A stretch of 64,000 bases of DNA from the NCBI GenBank assembly GCA_963693085.1, contig OY856411.1, positions 110,843,267 to 110,907,266 on the forward strand. The letters run 5' to 3'. Source of the DNA: Alisma plantago-aquatica (Eukaryota > Streptophyta > Magnoliopsida > Alismatales > Alismataceae). Numbering within the stretch: the first letter of the stretch is position 1; every line of letters starts with the position of its first letter. A program made the position numbers and the translations under genes. Under the pieces are notes generated by a model. That model did no database searches. It was given only the letters and a program-made list of their open reading frames with translations, and was not told where the DNA came from. Below, one piece after another: positions 1-10,309 of this stretch.

Positions 1-90
1 CCGGACATCGCAAACCTATGTGAGTAGGATTTTACTTTTTTTTATCAGTAATAAACTCAGGTCCGTTTTAGTTTCACAGTTAGTGCGTCG

Positions 91-281
91 TTCGGCCGAA
101 TTGCGTATGATTCGGCCGAGTTCCTTAATTAGATTTGACGATCAGTGTTTTGATCGGCCGAATTGGGCATGATTCGGCCGAGTTTCCCTTTATAGGAAAT
201 CGACCAGGGTTTGGATCGGCCGAGTTGCGGGTGGATCGGCCGAGTTGTCATCCGATCGGCCGAGTTTCCAGTTTGGTCGGC
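91..281. repeat. Cluster of eight TCGGCCGA palindromes in LTR A1
   Basis: The 8-bp palindrome TCGGCCGA occurs eight times within about 190 bp, usually followed by GTT or ATT, at about 92, 112, 154, 173, 215, 236, 256 and 276. Some copies in LTR2 and LTR3 carry point changes (CAGCCGAG near 6817, CGGCTGAG near 13527). The A-minus LTRs lack this cluster but carry other self-complementary GC-rich motifs in the same place. Confidence 0.9.
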
Positions 282-722
282 CGAGTTCCAGAATGTGAGT
301 AGTAGTTCATTTAGAAATCAATATTTAACTCAATTTAAATGCTTAATTGCTTCTGTATTAATTGATATAACTTTAAAACTGTGTAGTACATAAAATAGAG
401 TAAATTAAATTCATTGGATTTGAATTACTTAATATGCTTGGTGAAAATGATGCAATTTCCTGTGTTATAGTTGCAATGTATTTACTGATTACATAATAGA
501 CGTTTAACATAGAAACTGGATAAATGATTCTGATTCATGTTTAATTACGATAAAAGATATATATGCGTTTCTTGTGATGTTCAGATTGTGCATTATGTAT
601 GGAATGTAATTTTCCTGTTTATATGTTTATCTGTTAATCGAGTATAGGCCTAGATGCCCTAACACCGTAGAACCCCTTAGACGGGTCTGCAACTTTGGGG
701 TGAAACTCGTGTTGCAACATCA

Positions 723-857
723 TCCGTGCTTGTGTCGCGGACAAACGAGGAAAGAGAAAAGGGCAGTGTCTAACAACAATTGTGCTTGTGTCACAATGGC
801 ATTGCGATATCAACAGAAAACACGGTTATCTAACACCATTCGTGCTTGTGTCGCGAA
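723..857 (+). other. Three stem-loops with constant loop CTTGTGT (LTR A1)
   Basis: Three units spaced 56 and 60 bp apart each form a 6-bp stem around the same 7-nt loop CTTGTGT. The stems are TCCGTG/CGCGGA (723-741), ATTGTG/CACAAT (779-797) and TTCGTG/CGCGAA (839-857). Stem sequences differ between units while pairing is kept, allowing T-G wobbles. The array recurs in LTR2 (7431-7565) and LTR3 (about 14136-14270). A-minus LTRs carry the matching array with loop CGATGT. Confidence 0.8.
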
Positions 858-909
858 GGTAACCCTATGACTCTCCGCCGGTGTACTCAGGTTTTAGGAG
901 GAGTCGAGA

Positions 910-942
910 GCACACGTGGTTGTGCAGCACACGTGGTTGTGC
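910..942. repeat. Two adjacent 16-bp hairpin units
   Basis: The 16-bp sequence GCACACGTGGTTGTGC occurs twice (910-925 and 927-942) with one base between. Its ends GCACA and TGTGC pair. It recurs in LTR2 and LTR3. Confidence 0.8.
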
Positions 943-1063
943 GAGGAGGCCGAGGAGCCTGTGTCCTGTGCAGACCAGGACGAGTAGTCAGACTTAGCAC
1001 CCCCCGGGTGTGTCGCTAAGTCTTGTACGGTGGGGCCGTAGCATGAACTTGCTGCGGATCTTT

Positions 1064-1114
1064 ATATGCAGAGTACACTGCATATATTTAGGGCATAATA
1101 ATAAAATGAATAAA
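1064..1114 (+). terminator. Hairpin plus AATAAA signals (LTR A1 polyadenylation region)
   Basis: ATATGCAG (1064-1071) and CTGCATAT (1078-1085) form an 8-bp stem with a 6-nt loop. AATAAA follows at 1100-1105 and again at 1109-1114. The A-minus LTRs keep the same hairpin with a different loop and one AATAAA, read on their own strand. This is the likely 3'-end formation region and so probably marks the R/U5 part of the LTR; that role is inferred. Confidence 0.6.
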
Positions 1115-1757
1115 TAATCAAGTAGGTTCACAGTAAATTTATATAACTGTTCATTTATCTGAATTACCTGTTGATGCTTGGAAATGTGATTATATTCTGT
1201 AAATCTGTTATGTTATTAGAACTGCCTTGCTTAGTTATGCATTTATGTTTAATTTCAGTTTATAAACCTGATGAGTTGTTTAGTGATAGCTAAGTGAAAT
1301 GCTATTCACTGAGCGAGTAGGCTCATACCTCTACTCAAAACATTTTCAGGTTATCATCAGCAGCAGGAAATCTGAAGAAATCGTTTCATCCTAACGCCTA
1401 GTCAATAGAAGGTTCGTAGTTAGTAGTTAGAGGTCTCTTAGTCCTTTCCCCTCGATCTGTGGGACAAGGTGTGAGTGAGAGAGAGAGAATGTGTATAAAG
1501 ATGTAAATTAACTGTTATGCTTTATTTTATGTCGAATAATGTAATATGCGGTAACCTCTGTTTATATTGCTAGTCAGTTTAATAAAGATGCTTCTGCAGT
1601 TGTTTAGTTTCATTTTACAGTATAAATCAGATTATCTTATTAATCTCTTTAAAAAGTTTTAAAAGGTGAAGAGTGGTTGGCTTTTGTGTAAATCCCATCT
1701 TGTCGCGTCCTAATCTCGTGGTTTGTGGTTAATGTGAGATTGGGGCGTGACAATTTT

Positions 1758-1769
1758 TGGTATCAGAGC
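1758..1769 (+). other. Primer binding site, initiator-Met tRNA
   Basis: TGGTATCAGAGC lies five bases after the end of LTR A1 and is complementary to the 3' end of plant initiator-Met tRNA, the usual plant LTR-retrotransposon primer. Confidence 0.93.
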
Positions 1770-2039
1770 TTTGGTTTGAGTACTTAGTTACTCAAGGTCA
1801 GGGGACGATAAGAGACCAATAGGATTAAGGTTTAGGTGTCTTTCTTCTATCTGTAATTTTCTAACAGGAAGTGTTCTGTTATATTATTGCAGATAGCAGG
1901 AAGAGGATGTGGTCACGAGAATCAAGTAATGAGCTTAAGATAAGTCATTAAGAATCATTAAGGTCAAAAGATAAGGATATAAGTAAGGCGAATAATAAAT
2001 GATGAGTTTTAGCTCTGGAAGGTCTGAGTGTTTAGATAC

Positions 2040-2117
2040 CCTGGCCAGGTGTCTGAATACTTAGATTGACCAGTATTAAGCTACTCTGTCTGTTCTTCTC
2101 TGGATGCCCTGGCCAGG
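2040..2117. repeat. Paired CCTGGCCAGG palindromes in the leader
   Basis: The 10-bp palindrome CCTGGCCAGG occurs at 2040-2049 and 2108-2117, 68 bp apart, each followed by a T and near a CTG-rich stretch. The second internal copy has the pair near 8748 and 8816. A-minus has it at 36421-36430 and 36490-36499, 69 bp apart. Confidence 0.85.
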
Positions 2118-2435
2118 TATGCAGAGGAAGGATAGGCTAGAGAGAAAATCCTAGAAATCTTAGGGTTAAGAGATAAGAAATTAATATAGGAACAAGAGAT
2201 TACATATAGGATGCGATATAACTCTTACTTGATTTTGTTTATCTGATTTAAAGATCACTGGAAATGCTTTTATATGCATGAAATGAAATTTTCAGTTTGC
2301 AAAGTAAACATGATTCTTTTATATTGTTGTGACATGAAGTGAATTGTTTAATGTTTGTTTTATTTGTATTAAAGTAGATCCGAAATCATGTATAAGTAAG
2401 TTGCCCTAAGTGGATATTCTTTCCACATGTTTAAG

Positions 2436-2542
2436 GTTAATAGGGGTTGATTAATCTCGAGTAGCTCTTGGCTTCAGGACTACAGGTTCGGCCTGGTCCG
2501 GCTGGCAGGATGCGTTACTGGGATCTAATGACTCCTATTAAC
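2436..2542 (+). other. Conserved structured leader block closed by an inverted repeat
   Basis: GTTAATAGGGGT (2436-2447) pairs with ACTCCTATTAAC (2531-2542), 12 pairs including one G-T wobble. The roughly 75 bp between, GC-rich and containing GGCCTGGTCCGGCTGGCAGG, is nearly unchanged in A-minus (35998-36100) although nearby sequence has diverged. The wobble pair here is an A-T pair in A-minus, and the length between arms is the same. The second copy of the array has it at 9144-9250. Confidence 0.8.
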
Positions 2543-2987
2543 AAGTAAAATATGAATAGAAGTCTAAATGTTCTTTTATCTTGAAAATTAGGGTTTGAGA
2601 AGCATAGACCCTAATTGGCCCAAATTAGGATTCAAATAACACATGAATACAGAATTTGATAAATAGAATGTCTCACTAGATGATTTTTAGTATTTTATGT
2701 GTAACTCTGGTTTGGCTAAAATTGGGATATGTTTTGGATATATAAAATGTGAACAACATTGGAAGATATCGGAATTTTTGAAGAATGTTCTGACCTGTTC
2801 ATCGGCTGAGTTTCAAACTCGACCGATCACATTTTCTGAATGATATAGCAGTGTGGTAATTGAATTTTATCTTTTTATTGATATATCCAATTGATCTCAA
2901 ATTTTAACTATGTTTGAAAATCACAAATTTTAGACACTCTATTAATTTGGCATAATTTTTGATGACTTTGATCTCTACAGTAAGGTG

Positions 2988-3011
2988 TCGGTCGAGTTGC
3001 AACTCGACCGA
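2988..3011. repeat. Perfect 24-bp palindrome
   Basis: TCGGTCGAGTTG at 2988-2999 is followed at once by its reverse complement at 3000-3011. The same palindrome is at 9696-9719 in the second internal copy. An imperfect relative lies at about 2801-2829. The half-site resembles the TCGGCCGAGTT motif repeated in the LTR. Confidence 0.9.
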
Positions 3012-3599
3012 ATCTGCTGCAGACTGCTATATAGCAGTGCACTGTTTGATTTGTAATTAATTATTGGTAACTTGAAATGACCTGAAATTTTTACTGGAGG
3101 TCTAAAACTTTATTAGGAACAACATATAAAATTTTCAGAATTTTTGGAGCTTCTGTTAGCAGTTTAATAAACGAATTACAGAAACTATTGTGAAAACTGA
3201 ATTTTCAGCTAAAATAAAAAAAAAAAATTGAGTGTTGGGTTAATATGTTATTGACCCAAGCAACTTAATTTGACTTATATAATCGATTACACATACACAC
3301 AATAATGCTATGTTATTGTTAAGGACCAAACCCTAGAATGATTAAAGTTGTAGTAGTTTAAAGGATATTATTAGTGATGTAACCTTGTATACTAGTATCT
3401 TTGTGAAATAAGACCTTGAGATTTGTTCTATGAAAGGTAAACTGGCTTTGATAACGATATAGGGTTTTGAAGAAGATAACCTGATCGGTACGTGAACAAC
3501 ATGAAATGACTTAGAGAAAAGAGTAAGACATAAACTTAAAATGTAACAATAAGTAAGTAACATAGAAAGCGGAGTATTATCCGATATATGATCTGAAGA

Positions 3600-5640
3600 T
3601 AGCTGATGTAGTTCATGTTTTTAAGACATGGTGTCACTATCTTTATGATGTGACAATAGAATATCACCCTAATAAAGAGAATGTGGTGGATGATGTTTTC
3701 AGCCGAAAGTCAAGTTCAACAGCCAATGCATTCTCTATGGCAGGTTTCAGTAGAGACCTGTTAGTAGAAATGTGGAAGTTGAACTTAGGCTTAGGGGTGA
3801 CAACACAAAGTGATTTGATTGTATAGATGTAAGTTAAGCCTACTTCTTATGATCAGATTAAGGAACTACAATAGAGTGATGGTGGGTTAAACCAGACCAT
3901 GCATGACAGGATAGGAGGAAAAGAGACTAAAGATTAAGTTTTTAGATGATAAGGTGTTGTATTAGCATGACATGTTGTGTGTACCTTGAAATAGTGTAAA
4001 ATTTCTTTTAAGGGGAAAAGGCTGAAAGAAAAGATTCTTATGGAAGTGTATGTATTGATGTATGATATGCTTTCAGGAAACACTAAGATGTATATGAATC
4101 CCAAGTAGTTGAAACGAATGGTCAGATATGCAGAAGAGTGTAGCTGAGTATGTGGTTAAAAGTAGTGTGTACCAGTAGGTTAAGGCTGAACCCTAGAAAT
4201 CTATAGCTACCTTGTAATCTTTTTCTGTACCTGAATGGGAATGGGAATTTATCACAATGAATTTTGTGGTAAGATTACCCAGGACACCTAGAGGTGGTGA
4301 TTTAATATGAATGATTGTGGATAGACTAATTTAGTCTGCTCACTTTCTTCATATTAAGTCAACCTTTGATGTCTTGATACATGACTAAGATATACATGGA
4401 TGAAATAGTTAGATTGCCTGGTAATCAGACTCTTAAGGACATGCTGAGAACATATGATATGCGTCTCAGTGAAAGTTGGGAAGAACATTTAAGTCTTATA
4501 GAGTTTGCTTAGTGTGAATGTTGAGTTTAGAAATACACAACTGATAATGGTTCAGTTTGAATATAAACCCAGGCAATGCAAATTTGGTAAACCATTAGGT
4601 GCATGATTTCAAGATAGTAAGATAGCATTAAAATATGCAAATAAACTTGGTTGCATGTTTCCTGTTATGTTAATGTGTATGACTTAAAATTTACATGAAT
4701 CGTTTCTCTGAGATATTATCAGAAATTCTCAAGTACTAATAATTATTTGTGTTATGATACGAAAATAACTCTTAATTGAGTTATGTGATGCATAAACCAG
4801 GAATTTGGTTAATATGCATGTTCTTTGAGAAATTTCAGATAATCGATAAATATTACAGATGGTTTCTTATAGGTGAAGTAAATTACTCTTATTGATGTAA
4901 TAGGATGTTCAATTACATGAAATTCAGTATGTATCTGCCAAAATTGATTTGAGTTTAGGGATATTTATGAATTTCTAATCTGTCTACATGCATGATATAA
5001 ACATTACTTAGTAATTACAATGATTTGAAATATACTGTTCTGCCAGTTGTAGAATGATACCGTATTGTGATTTGAATTGAAATCAAACAGATGAGATAAT
5101 GGAAACCCTAAGAGTAGGGTGTTTCCATGTGATTAGTGAATGAGATAACCCTAAGAGTAGGGTGTTGGCATGTGATGAATGAATAAGGCAAATGAAACCC
5201 TAAGGATAGGGTGTACAATGAATCAGGTATATTGATATCAATTTTCTTTATGAGATGTGATGATGTTTAACAGTTAAATTGCATGATTTTATTTTAGTAC
5301 CAAATTGACATACATTCGGTTTATTTGAAGAATTTAAAAGTTTGTTTGCATGTATAGTATGATAATTTCTCAGTAGTTATCATAAAGTGAGATACTGTTA
5401 TAACAGTCCTGGAAAGACAATGTTTTGTGGGTCAATCTGGAATCAGATCAGATGTGTCCTAGGTTAAGGGACCAATACCGATAGCTGATCAGAGGATCAA
5501 AAGTTCAAGAATTCACGAGATACCAGTAGTGAGGGTTTTATGAAGGAACCATAACATAGAAGAATCCATGTGGGAATACGAGTCAGAAATGAGTAACACG
5601 TTTCCTTTCTCTTTTAGGAATTTCGGGACGAAATTCTTTT
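3600..5640 (+). pseudogene. Decayed Ty3/gypsy RNase H-integrase remnant (copy 1)
   Basis: Short in-register matches to gypsy pol appear in order. An RNase H end reads YHPNKENVVDDVFSRKS near 3662-3712, an integrase entry reads PEWEWEFITMNF near 4230-4265, a VDRL..SAHF stretch follows near 4318-4360, and a C-terminal piece with RNHNIEESMWEYE lies near 5545-5590. Stops, frameshifts and gaps break the rest, so no protein can be made. The upstream gag, protease and reverse transcriptase parts are absent. The copy at about 10310-12347 shares nearly all of these breaks. Confidence 0.8.
5101..5215 (+). repeat. Three CCCTAAG.GTAGGGTG units
   Basis: Units of about 54 bp repeat the core CCCTAAGAGTAGGGTG (the third reads CCCTAAGGATAGGGTG) followed by a CATG- or ACAATG-containing spacer. 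The core ends CCCTA and TAGGG pair. Seen again near 11810-11920. A-minus shows a related triplet, ACACCCTC..TAGGGTTT, at 35644-35720. Confidence 0.75.
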
Positions 5641-5653
5641 AAGGGGAAAAGGT
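5641..5653 (+). other. Polypurine tract before LTR A2
   Basis: AAGGGGAAAAGG followed by T precedes the LTR start TGTTATG. It follows the gypsy pol tail remnant in which GAATTTCGGGACGAAATTC is recognisable. The second copy is at 12348-12360. Confidence 0.85.
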
Positions 5654-8460
5654 TGTTATGACCCATAACTAAGTTAACTAATAAGTACCTCGAATTACGT
5701 GAAAAACACCTCAATTAGTGTTGAGTATCAAATTAAATATCATGGTTAATCAAGATAAGTTACGTCGTGAATCAATAGTTGAGTTTGAGTCATCAGAGGT
5801 AATTAATGATAATAGAAACGTTGATCATTAAGTTAATAAAGTTGAATTAAGTATTCAAATACGATTAGTGTTTTGGTTAAGTGTTCCTAGTTGATTAGCA
5901 TGTTTTCTCGCTTCGAGGTTGTAGTGGTTTTTGTGCTTGAGAATTTGCAAAAGAAATCTTTTCAATCGGACTCCCGAGGTCGTAGTTATGGTATTTATAA
6001 GTTCTTTGGGTCAATTTTGTAAATTTCCCATTTCTATTTGGCCCCTTTGCTTTATCTCCTTCTTCTCTGATTCGATAAAACAGGAGTCGGCCGCTTGAGC
6101 AAGCGCCGACCTGTTTCCGATTTCCAGTAGCCGCAAGGAGTCTTGGGCGATTTCCTGGAGTCTTAGCTCCGTTTCTCAGTAGGCGTATTCCCACCTTCCT
6201 TCCTCCACTCTTCATCTTCCCCTACCTCGCTCCATCCAAGCAGTTGCGCTGCTAGGGCGTCGCCCAGCAGGGGCTGCCCAAGCCACAGAGCAACGCCCGA
6301 TAGAGCAGCAAAGTTACCAACCGCGACCAGGGTGAGCTAGGGCTGGCTATTCTCGACCCCTTCAGCTCTGGAATGGCCGCGCCCACCTTCCTCGACCTTC
6401 CCTTCCTCTACCTCGGCCAAGAAGCAACACCAGACTAGCCATGGTATCGGCCGTCCAAGCAAGCACATCAGTAATTGCAGCAATGGCCAGGAGGCCGTTT
6501 GGGTGTGAGCGACAAACACAAGGAATGTCAGCCAACTTCGGCCGTGAAGCCAGACCACAAATCCGCAACCTCCCAAGCCTCGAGCATCTCCTAGCCGAGC
6601 TCTCCTCCTAGCTGGTCGTTCCAGCGTTGAGCTGCAGTAAGCGGCAGATTCAATTGGGCTTTTTTTCCGAGGTTGAAGACAACCCCGTGGACGTGTCTCC
6701 GGACGAATCCGGACATCGCAAACCTATGTGAGTAGGATTTTACTTTTTTTTATCAGTAATAAACTCAGGTCCGTTTTAGTTTCACAGTTAGTGCGTTGTT
6801 CGGCCGAATTGCGTATGATTCAGCCGAGTTCCTTAATTAGATTTGACGATCAGTGTTTTGATCGGCCGAATTGGGCATGATTCGGCCGAGTTTCCCTTTA
6901 TAGGAAATCGACCAGGGTTTGGATCGGCCGAGTTGCGGGTGGATCGGCCGAGTTGTCAGCCGATCGGCCGAGTTTCCAGTTTGGTCGGCCGAGTTCCAGA
7001 ATGTGAGTAGTAGTTCATTTAGAAATCAATATTTAACTCAATTTAAATGCTTAATTGCTTCTGTATTAATTGATATAACTTTTAAACTGTGTAGTACATA
7101 AAATAGAGTAAATTAAATTCATTGGATTTGAATTACTTAATATGCTTGGTGAAAATGATGCAATTTCCTGTGTTATAGTTGCAATGTATTTACTGATTAC
7201 ATAATAGACGTTTAACATAGAAACTGGATAAATGATTCTGATTCATGTTTAATTACGATAAAAGATATATATGTGTTTCTTGTGATGTTCAGATTATGCA
7301 TTATGTATGGAATGTAATTTTCCTGTTTATATGTTTATCTGTTAATCGAGTATAGACCTAGATGCCCTAACACCGTAGAACCCCTTAGACGGGTCTGCAA
7401 CTTTGGGGTGAAACTCGTGTTGCAACATCATCCGTGCTTGTGTCGCGGACAAACGAGGAAAGAGAAAAGGGCAGTGTCTAACAACAATTGTGCTTGTGTC
7501 ACAATGGCATTGCGATATCAACAGAAAACACGGTTGTCTAACACCATTCGTGCTTGTGTCGCGAAGGTAACCCTATGACTCTCCGCCGGTGTACTCAGGT
7601 TTTAGGAGGAGTCGAGAGCACACGTGGTTGTGCAGCACACGTGGTTGTGCGAGGAGGCCGAGGAGCCTGTGTCCTGTGCAGACCAGGACGAGTAGTCAGA
7701 CTTAGCACCCCCCGGGTGTGTCGCTAAGTCTTGTACGGTGGGGCCGTAGCATGAACTTGCTGCGGATCTTTATATGCAGAGTACACTGCATATATTTAGG
7801 GCATAATAATAAAATGAATAAATAATCAAGTAGGTTCACAGTAAATTTATATAACTGTTCATTTATCTGAATTACCTGTTGATGCTTGGAAATGTGATTA
7901 TATTCTGTAAATCTGTTATGTTATTAGAACTGCCTTGCTTAGTTCTGCATTTATGTTTAATTTCAGTTTATAAACCTGATGAGTTGTTTAGTGATAGCTA
8001 AGTGAAATGCTATTCACTGAGCGAGTAGGCTCATACCTCTACTCAAAACATTTTCAGGTTATCATCAGCAGCAGGAAATCTGAAGAAATCGTTTCATCCT
8101 AACGCCTAGTCAATAGAAGGTTCGTAGTTAGTAGTTAGAGGTCTCTTAGTCCTTTCCCCTCGATCTGTGGGACAAGGTGTGAGTGAGAGAGAGAGAATGT
8201 GTATAAAGATGTAAATTAACTATTATGCTTTATTTTATGTCGAATAATGTAATATGCGGTAACCTCTGTTTATATTGCTAGTCAGTTTAATAAAGATGCT
8301 TCTGCAGTTGTTTAGTTTCATTTTACAGTATAAATCAGATTATCTTATTAATCTCTTTAAAAAGTTTTAAAAGGTGAAGAGTGGTTGGCTTTTGTGTAAA
8401 TCCCATCTTGTCGCGTCCTAATCTCGTGGTTTGTGGTTAATGTGAGATTGGGGCGTGACA
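5654..8460 (+). mobile_element. LTR A2 (complete, 2807 bp)
   Basis: A full LTR bounded by TGTTATGACC and GGGCGTGACA. After an AT-rich start there is a possible TATA element (TATTTATAA, 5992-6000). A GC-rich segment (about 6060-6720) carries reading frames of 68-127 codons only on the opposite strand. Then come the GTGAGTAGG motif (6728-6736), the TCGGCCGA cluster, the stem-loop triplet (7431-7565) and the hairpin with AATAAA (about 7772-7822). The minus-strand frames look like by-products of GC-rich composition, and A-minus has different ones. Confidence 0.93.
5992..6000 (+). promoter_or_regulatory. Candidate TATA element of LTR A2
   Basis: TATTTATAA sits about 340 bp into the LTR, just before the GC-rich segment, after a stretch also recognisable in A-minus and C LTRs (TTGCAAAAGAAAT and GTTATG). 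LTR3 has it at 12699-12707. Promoter function is inferred from position and sequence only. Confidence 0.35.
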
Positions 8461-8465
8461 ATTTT

Positions 8466-8477
8466 TGGTATCAGAGC
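8466..8477 (+). other. Primer binding site, initiator-Met tRNA (copy 2)
   Basis: TGGTATCAGAGC, five bases after LTR A2, as in copy 1. Confidence 0.93.
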
Positions 8478-10309
8478 TTTGGTTTGAGTACTTAGTTACT
8501 CAAGGTCAGGGGACGATAAGAGACCAATAGGATTAAGGTTTAGGTGTCTTTCTTCTATCTGTAATTTTCTAACAGGAAGTGTTCTGTTATATTATTGCAG
8601 ATAGCAGGAAGAGGATGTGGTCACGAGAATCAAGTAATGAGCTTAAGATAAGTCATTAAGAATCATTAGGGTCAAAAGATAAGGATATAAGTAAGGCGAA
8701 TAATAAATGATGAGTTTTAGCTCTGGAAGGTCTGAGTGTTTAGATACCCTGGCCAGGTGTCTGAATACTTAGATTGACCAGTATTAAGCTACTCTGTTTG
8801 TTCTTCTCTGGATGCCCTGGCCAGGTATGCAGAGGAAGGATAGGCTAGAGAGAAAATCCTAGAAATCTTAGGGTTAAGAGATAAGAAATTAATATAGGAA
8901 CAAGAGATTACATATAGGATGCGATATAACTCTTACTTGATTTTGTTTATCTGATCTAAAGATCATTGGAAATGCTTTTATATGCATGAAATGAAATTTT
9001 CAGTTTGCAAAGTAAACATGATTCTTTTATATTGTTGTGACATGAAGTGAATTGTTTAATGTTTGTTTTCTTTGTATTAAAGTAGATCCGAAATCATGTA
9101 TAAGTAAGTTGCCCTAAGTGGATATTCTTTCCACATGTTTAAGGTTAATAGGGGTTGATTAATCTCGAGTAGCTCTTGGCTTCAGGACTACAGGTTCGGC
9201 CTGGTCCGGCTGGCAGGATGCGTTACTGGGATCTAATGACTCCTATTAACAAGTAAAATATGAATAGAAGTCTAAATGTTCTTTTATCTTGAAAATTAGG
9301 GTTTGAGAAGCATAGACCCTAATTGGCCCAAATTAGGATTCAAATAACACATGAATACAGAATTTGATAAATAGAATGTCTCACTAGATGATTTTTAGTA
9401 TTTTATGTGTAACTCTGGTTTGGCTAAAATTGGGATATGTTTTGGATATATAAAATGTGAACAACATTGGAAGATATCGGAATTTTTGAAGAATGTTCTG
9501 ACCTGTTCATCGGCTGAGTTTCAAACTCGACCGATCACATTTTCTGAATGATATAGCAGTGTGGTAATTGAATTTTATCTTTTTATTGATATATCCAATT
9601 GATCTCAAATTTTAACTATGTTTGAAAATCACAAATTTTAGACACTCTATTAATTTGGCGTAATTTTTGATAACTTTGATCTCTACAGTAAGGTGTCGGT
9701 CGAGTTGCAACTCGACCGAATCTGCTGCAGACTGCTATATAGCAGCACACTGTTTGATTTTTAGTTAATTATTGGTAACTTGAAATGACCTGAAATTTTC
9801 ACTGGAGGTCTAAAACTTTATTAGGAACAACATATAAAATTTTCAGAATTTTTGGAGCTTCTGTTAGCAGTTTAATAAACGAATTACAGAAACTATTGTG
9901 AAAACTGAATTTTCAGCTAAAATAATAAAAAAAAATTGAGTGTTGGGTTAATATGTTATTGACCCAAGCAACTTAATTTGACTTATATAATCGATTACAC
10001 ATACACACAATAATGCTATGTTATTGTTAAGGACCAAACCCTAGAATGATTAAAGTTGTAGTAGTTTAAAGGATATTATTAGTGATGTAACCTTGTATAC
10101 TAGTATCTTTGTGAAATAAGACCTTGAGATTTGTTCTATGAAAGGTAAACTGGCTTTGATAACGATCTAGGGTTTTGAAGAAGATAACTTGATCGGTACG
10201 TGAACAACATGAAATGACTTAGAGAAAAGAGTAAGACATAAACTTAAAATGTAACAATAAGTAAGTAACATAGAAAGCGGAGTATTATCCGATATATGAT
10301 CTGAAGATA

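Larger units (their letters stand above)
1..1752 (+). mobile_element. LTR A1 (3' part only, cut by window edge)
   Basis: This is the right-hand 1752 bp of a family A LTR, matching 6709-8460 and 13415-15165 almost base for base. It holds, in order, a GTGAGTAGG motif (20-28), a cluster of TCGGCCGA palindromes, a triplet of stem-loops (723-857), two CACGTG hairpins (910-942), a hairpin with AATAAA signals (1064-1114) and the terminal GTGACA. It contains no protein-coding gene; the 60-codon reading frame at 211-393 exists only because of the TCGGCCGA repeats. Confidence 0.93.
1753..5653 (+). mobile_element. Internal region 1 of array A (non-autonomous)
   Basis: The 3.9-kb internal region starts with a tRNA primer site and ends with a purine tract. 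The first about 1.85 kb (1770-3600) has no recognisable protein coding on either strand and holds the conserved leader structures. The remainder carries scattered, stop-riddled RNase H and integrase remnants. No gag, protease or reverse transcriptase could be seen. The second copy (8461-12360) has the same content and the same gaps. Confidence 0.88.

Noticed and set aside
723..857. CRISPR-like spaced repeats
   Set aside because: The three units are hairpins within a plant LTR, with related spacers, and recur in all LTR copies.
5895..6576. Minus-strand reading frames of 68-106 codons in LTR A2 (and the copies at 12602-13427)
   Set aside because: They are antisense to the element, lie in GC-rich repeat DNA, have no recognisable domain, and their preservation simply reflects the near identity of the LTR copies.
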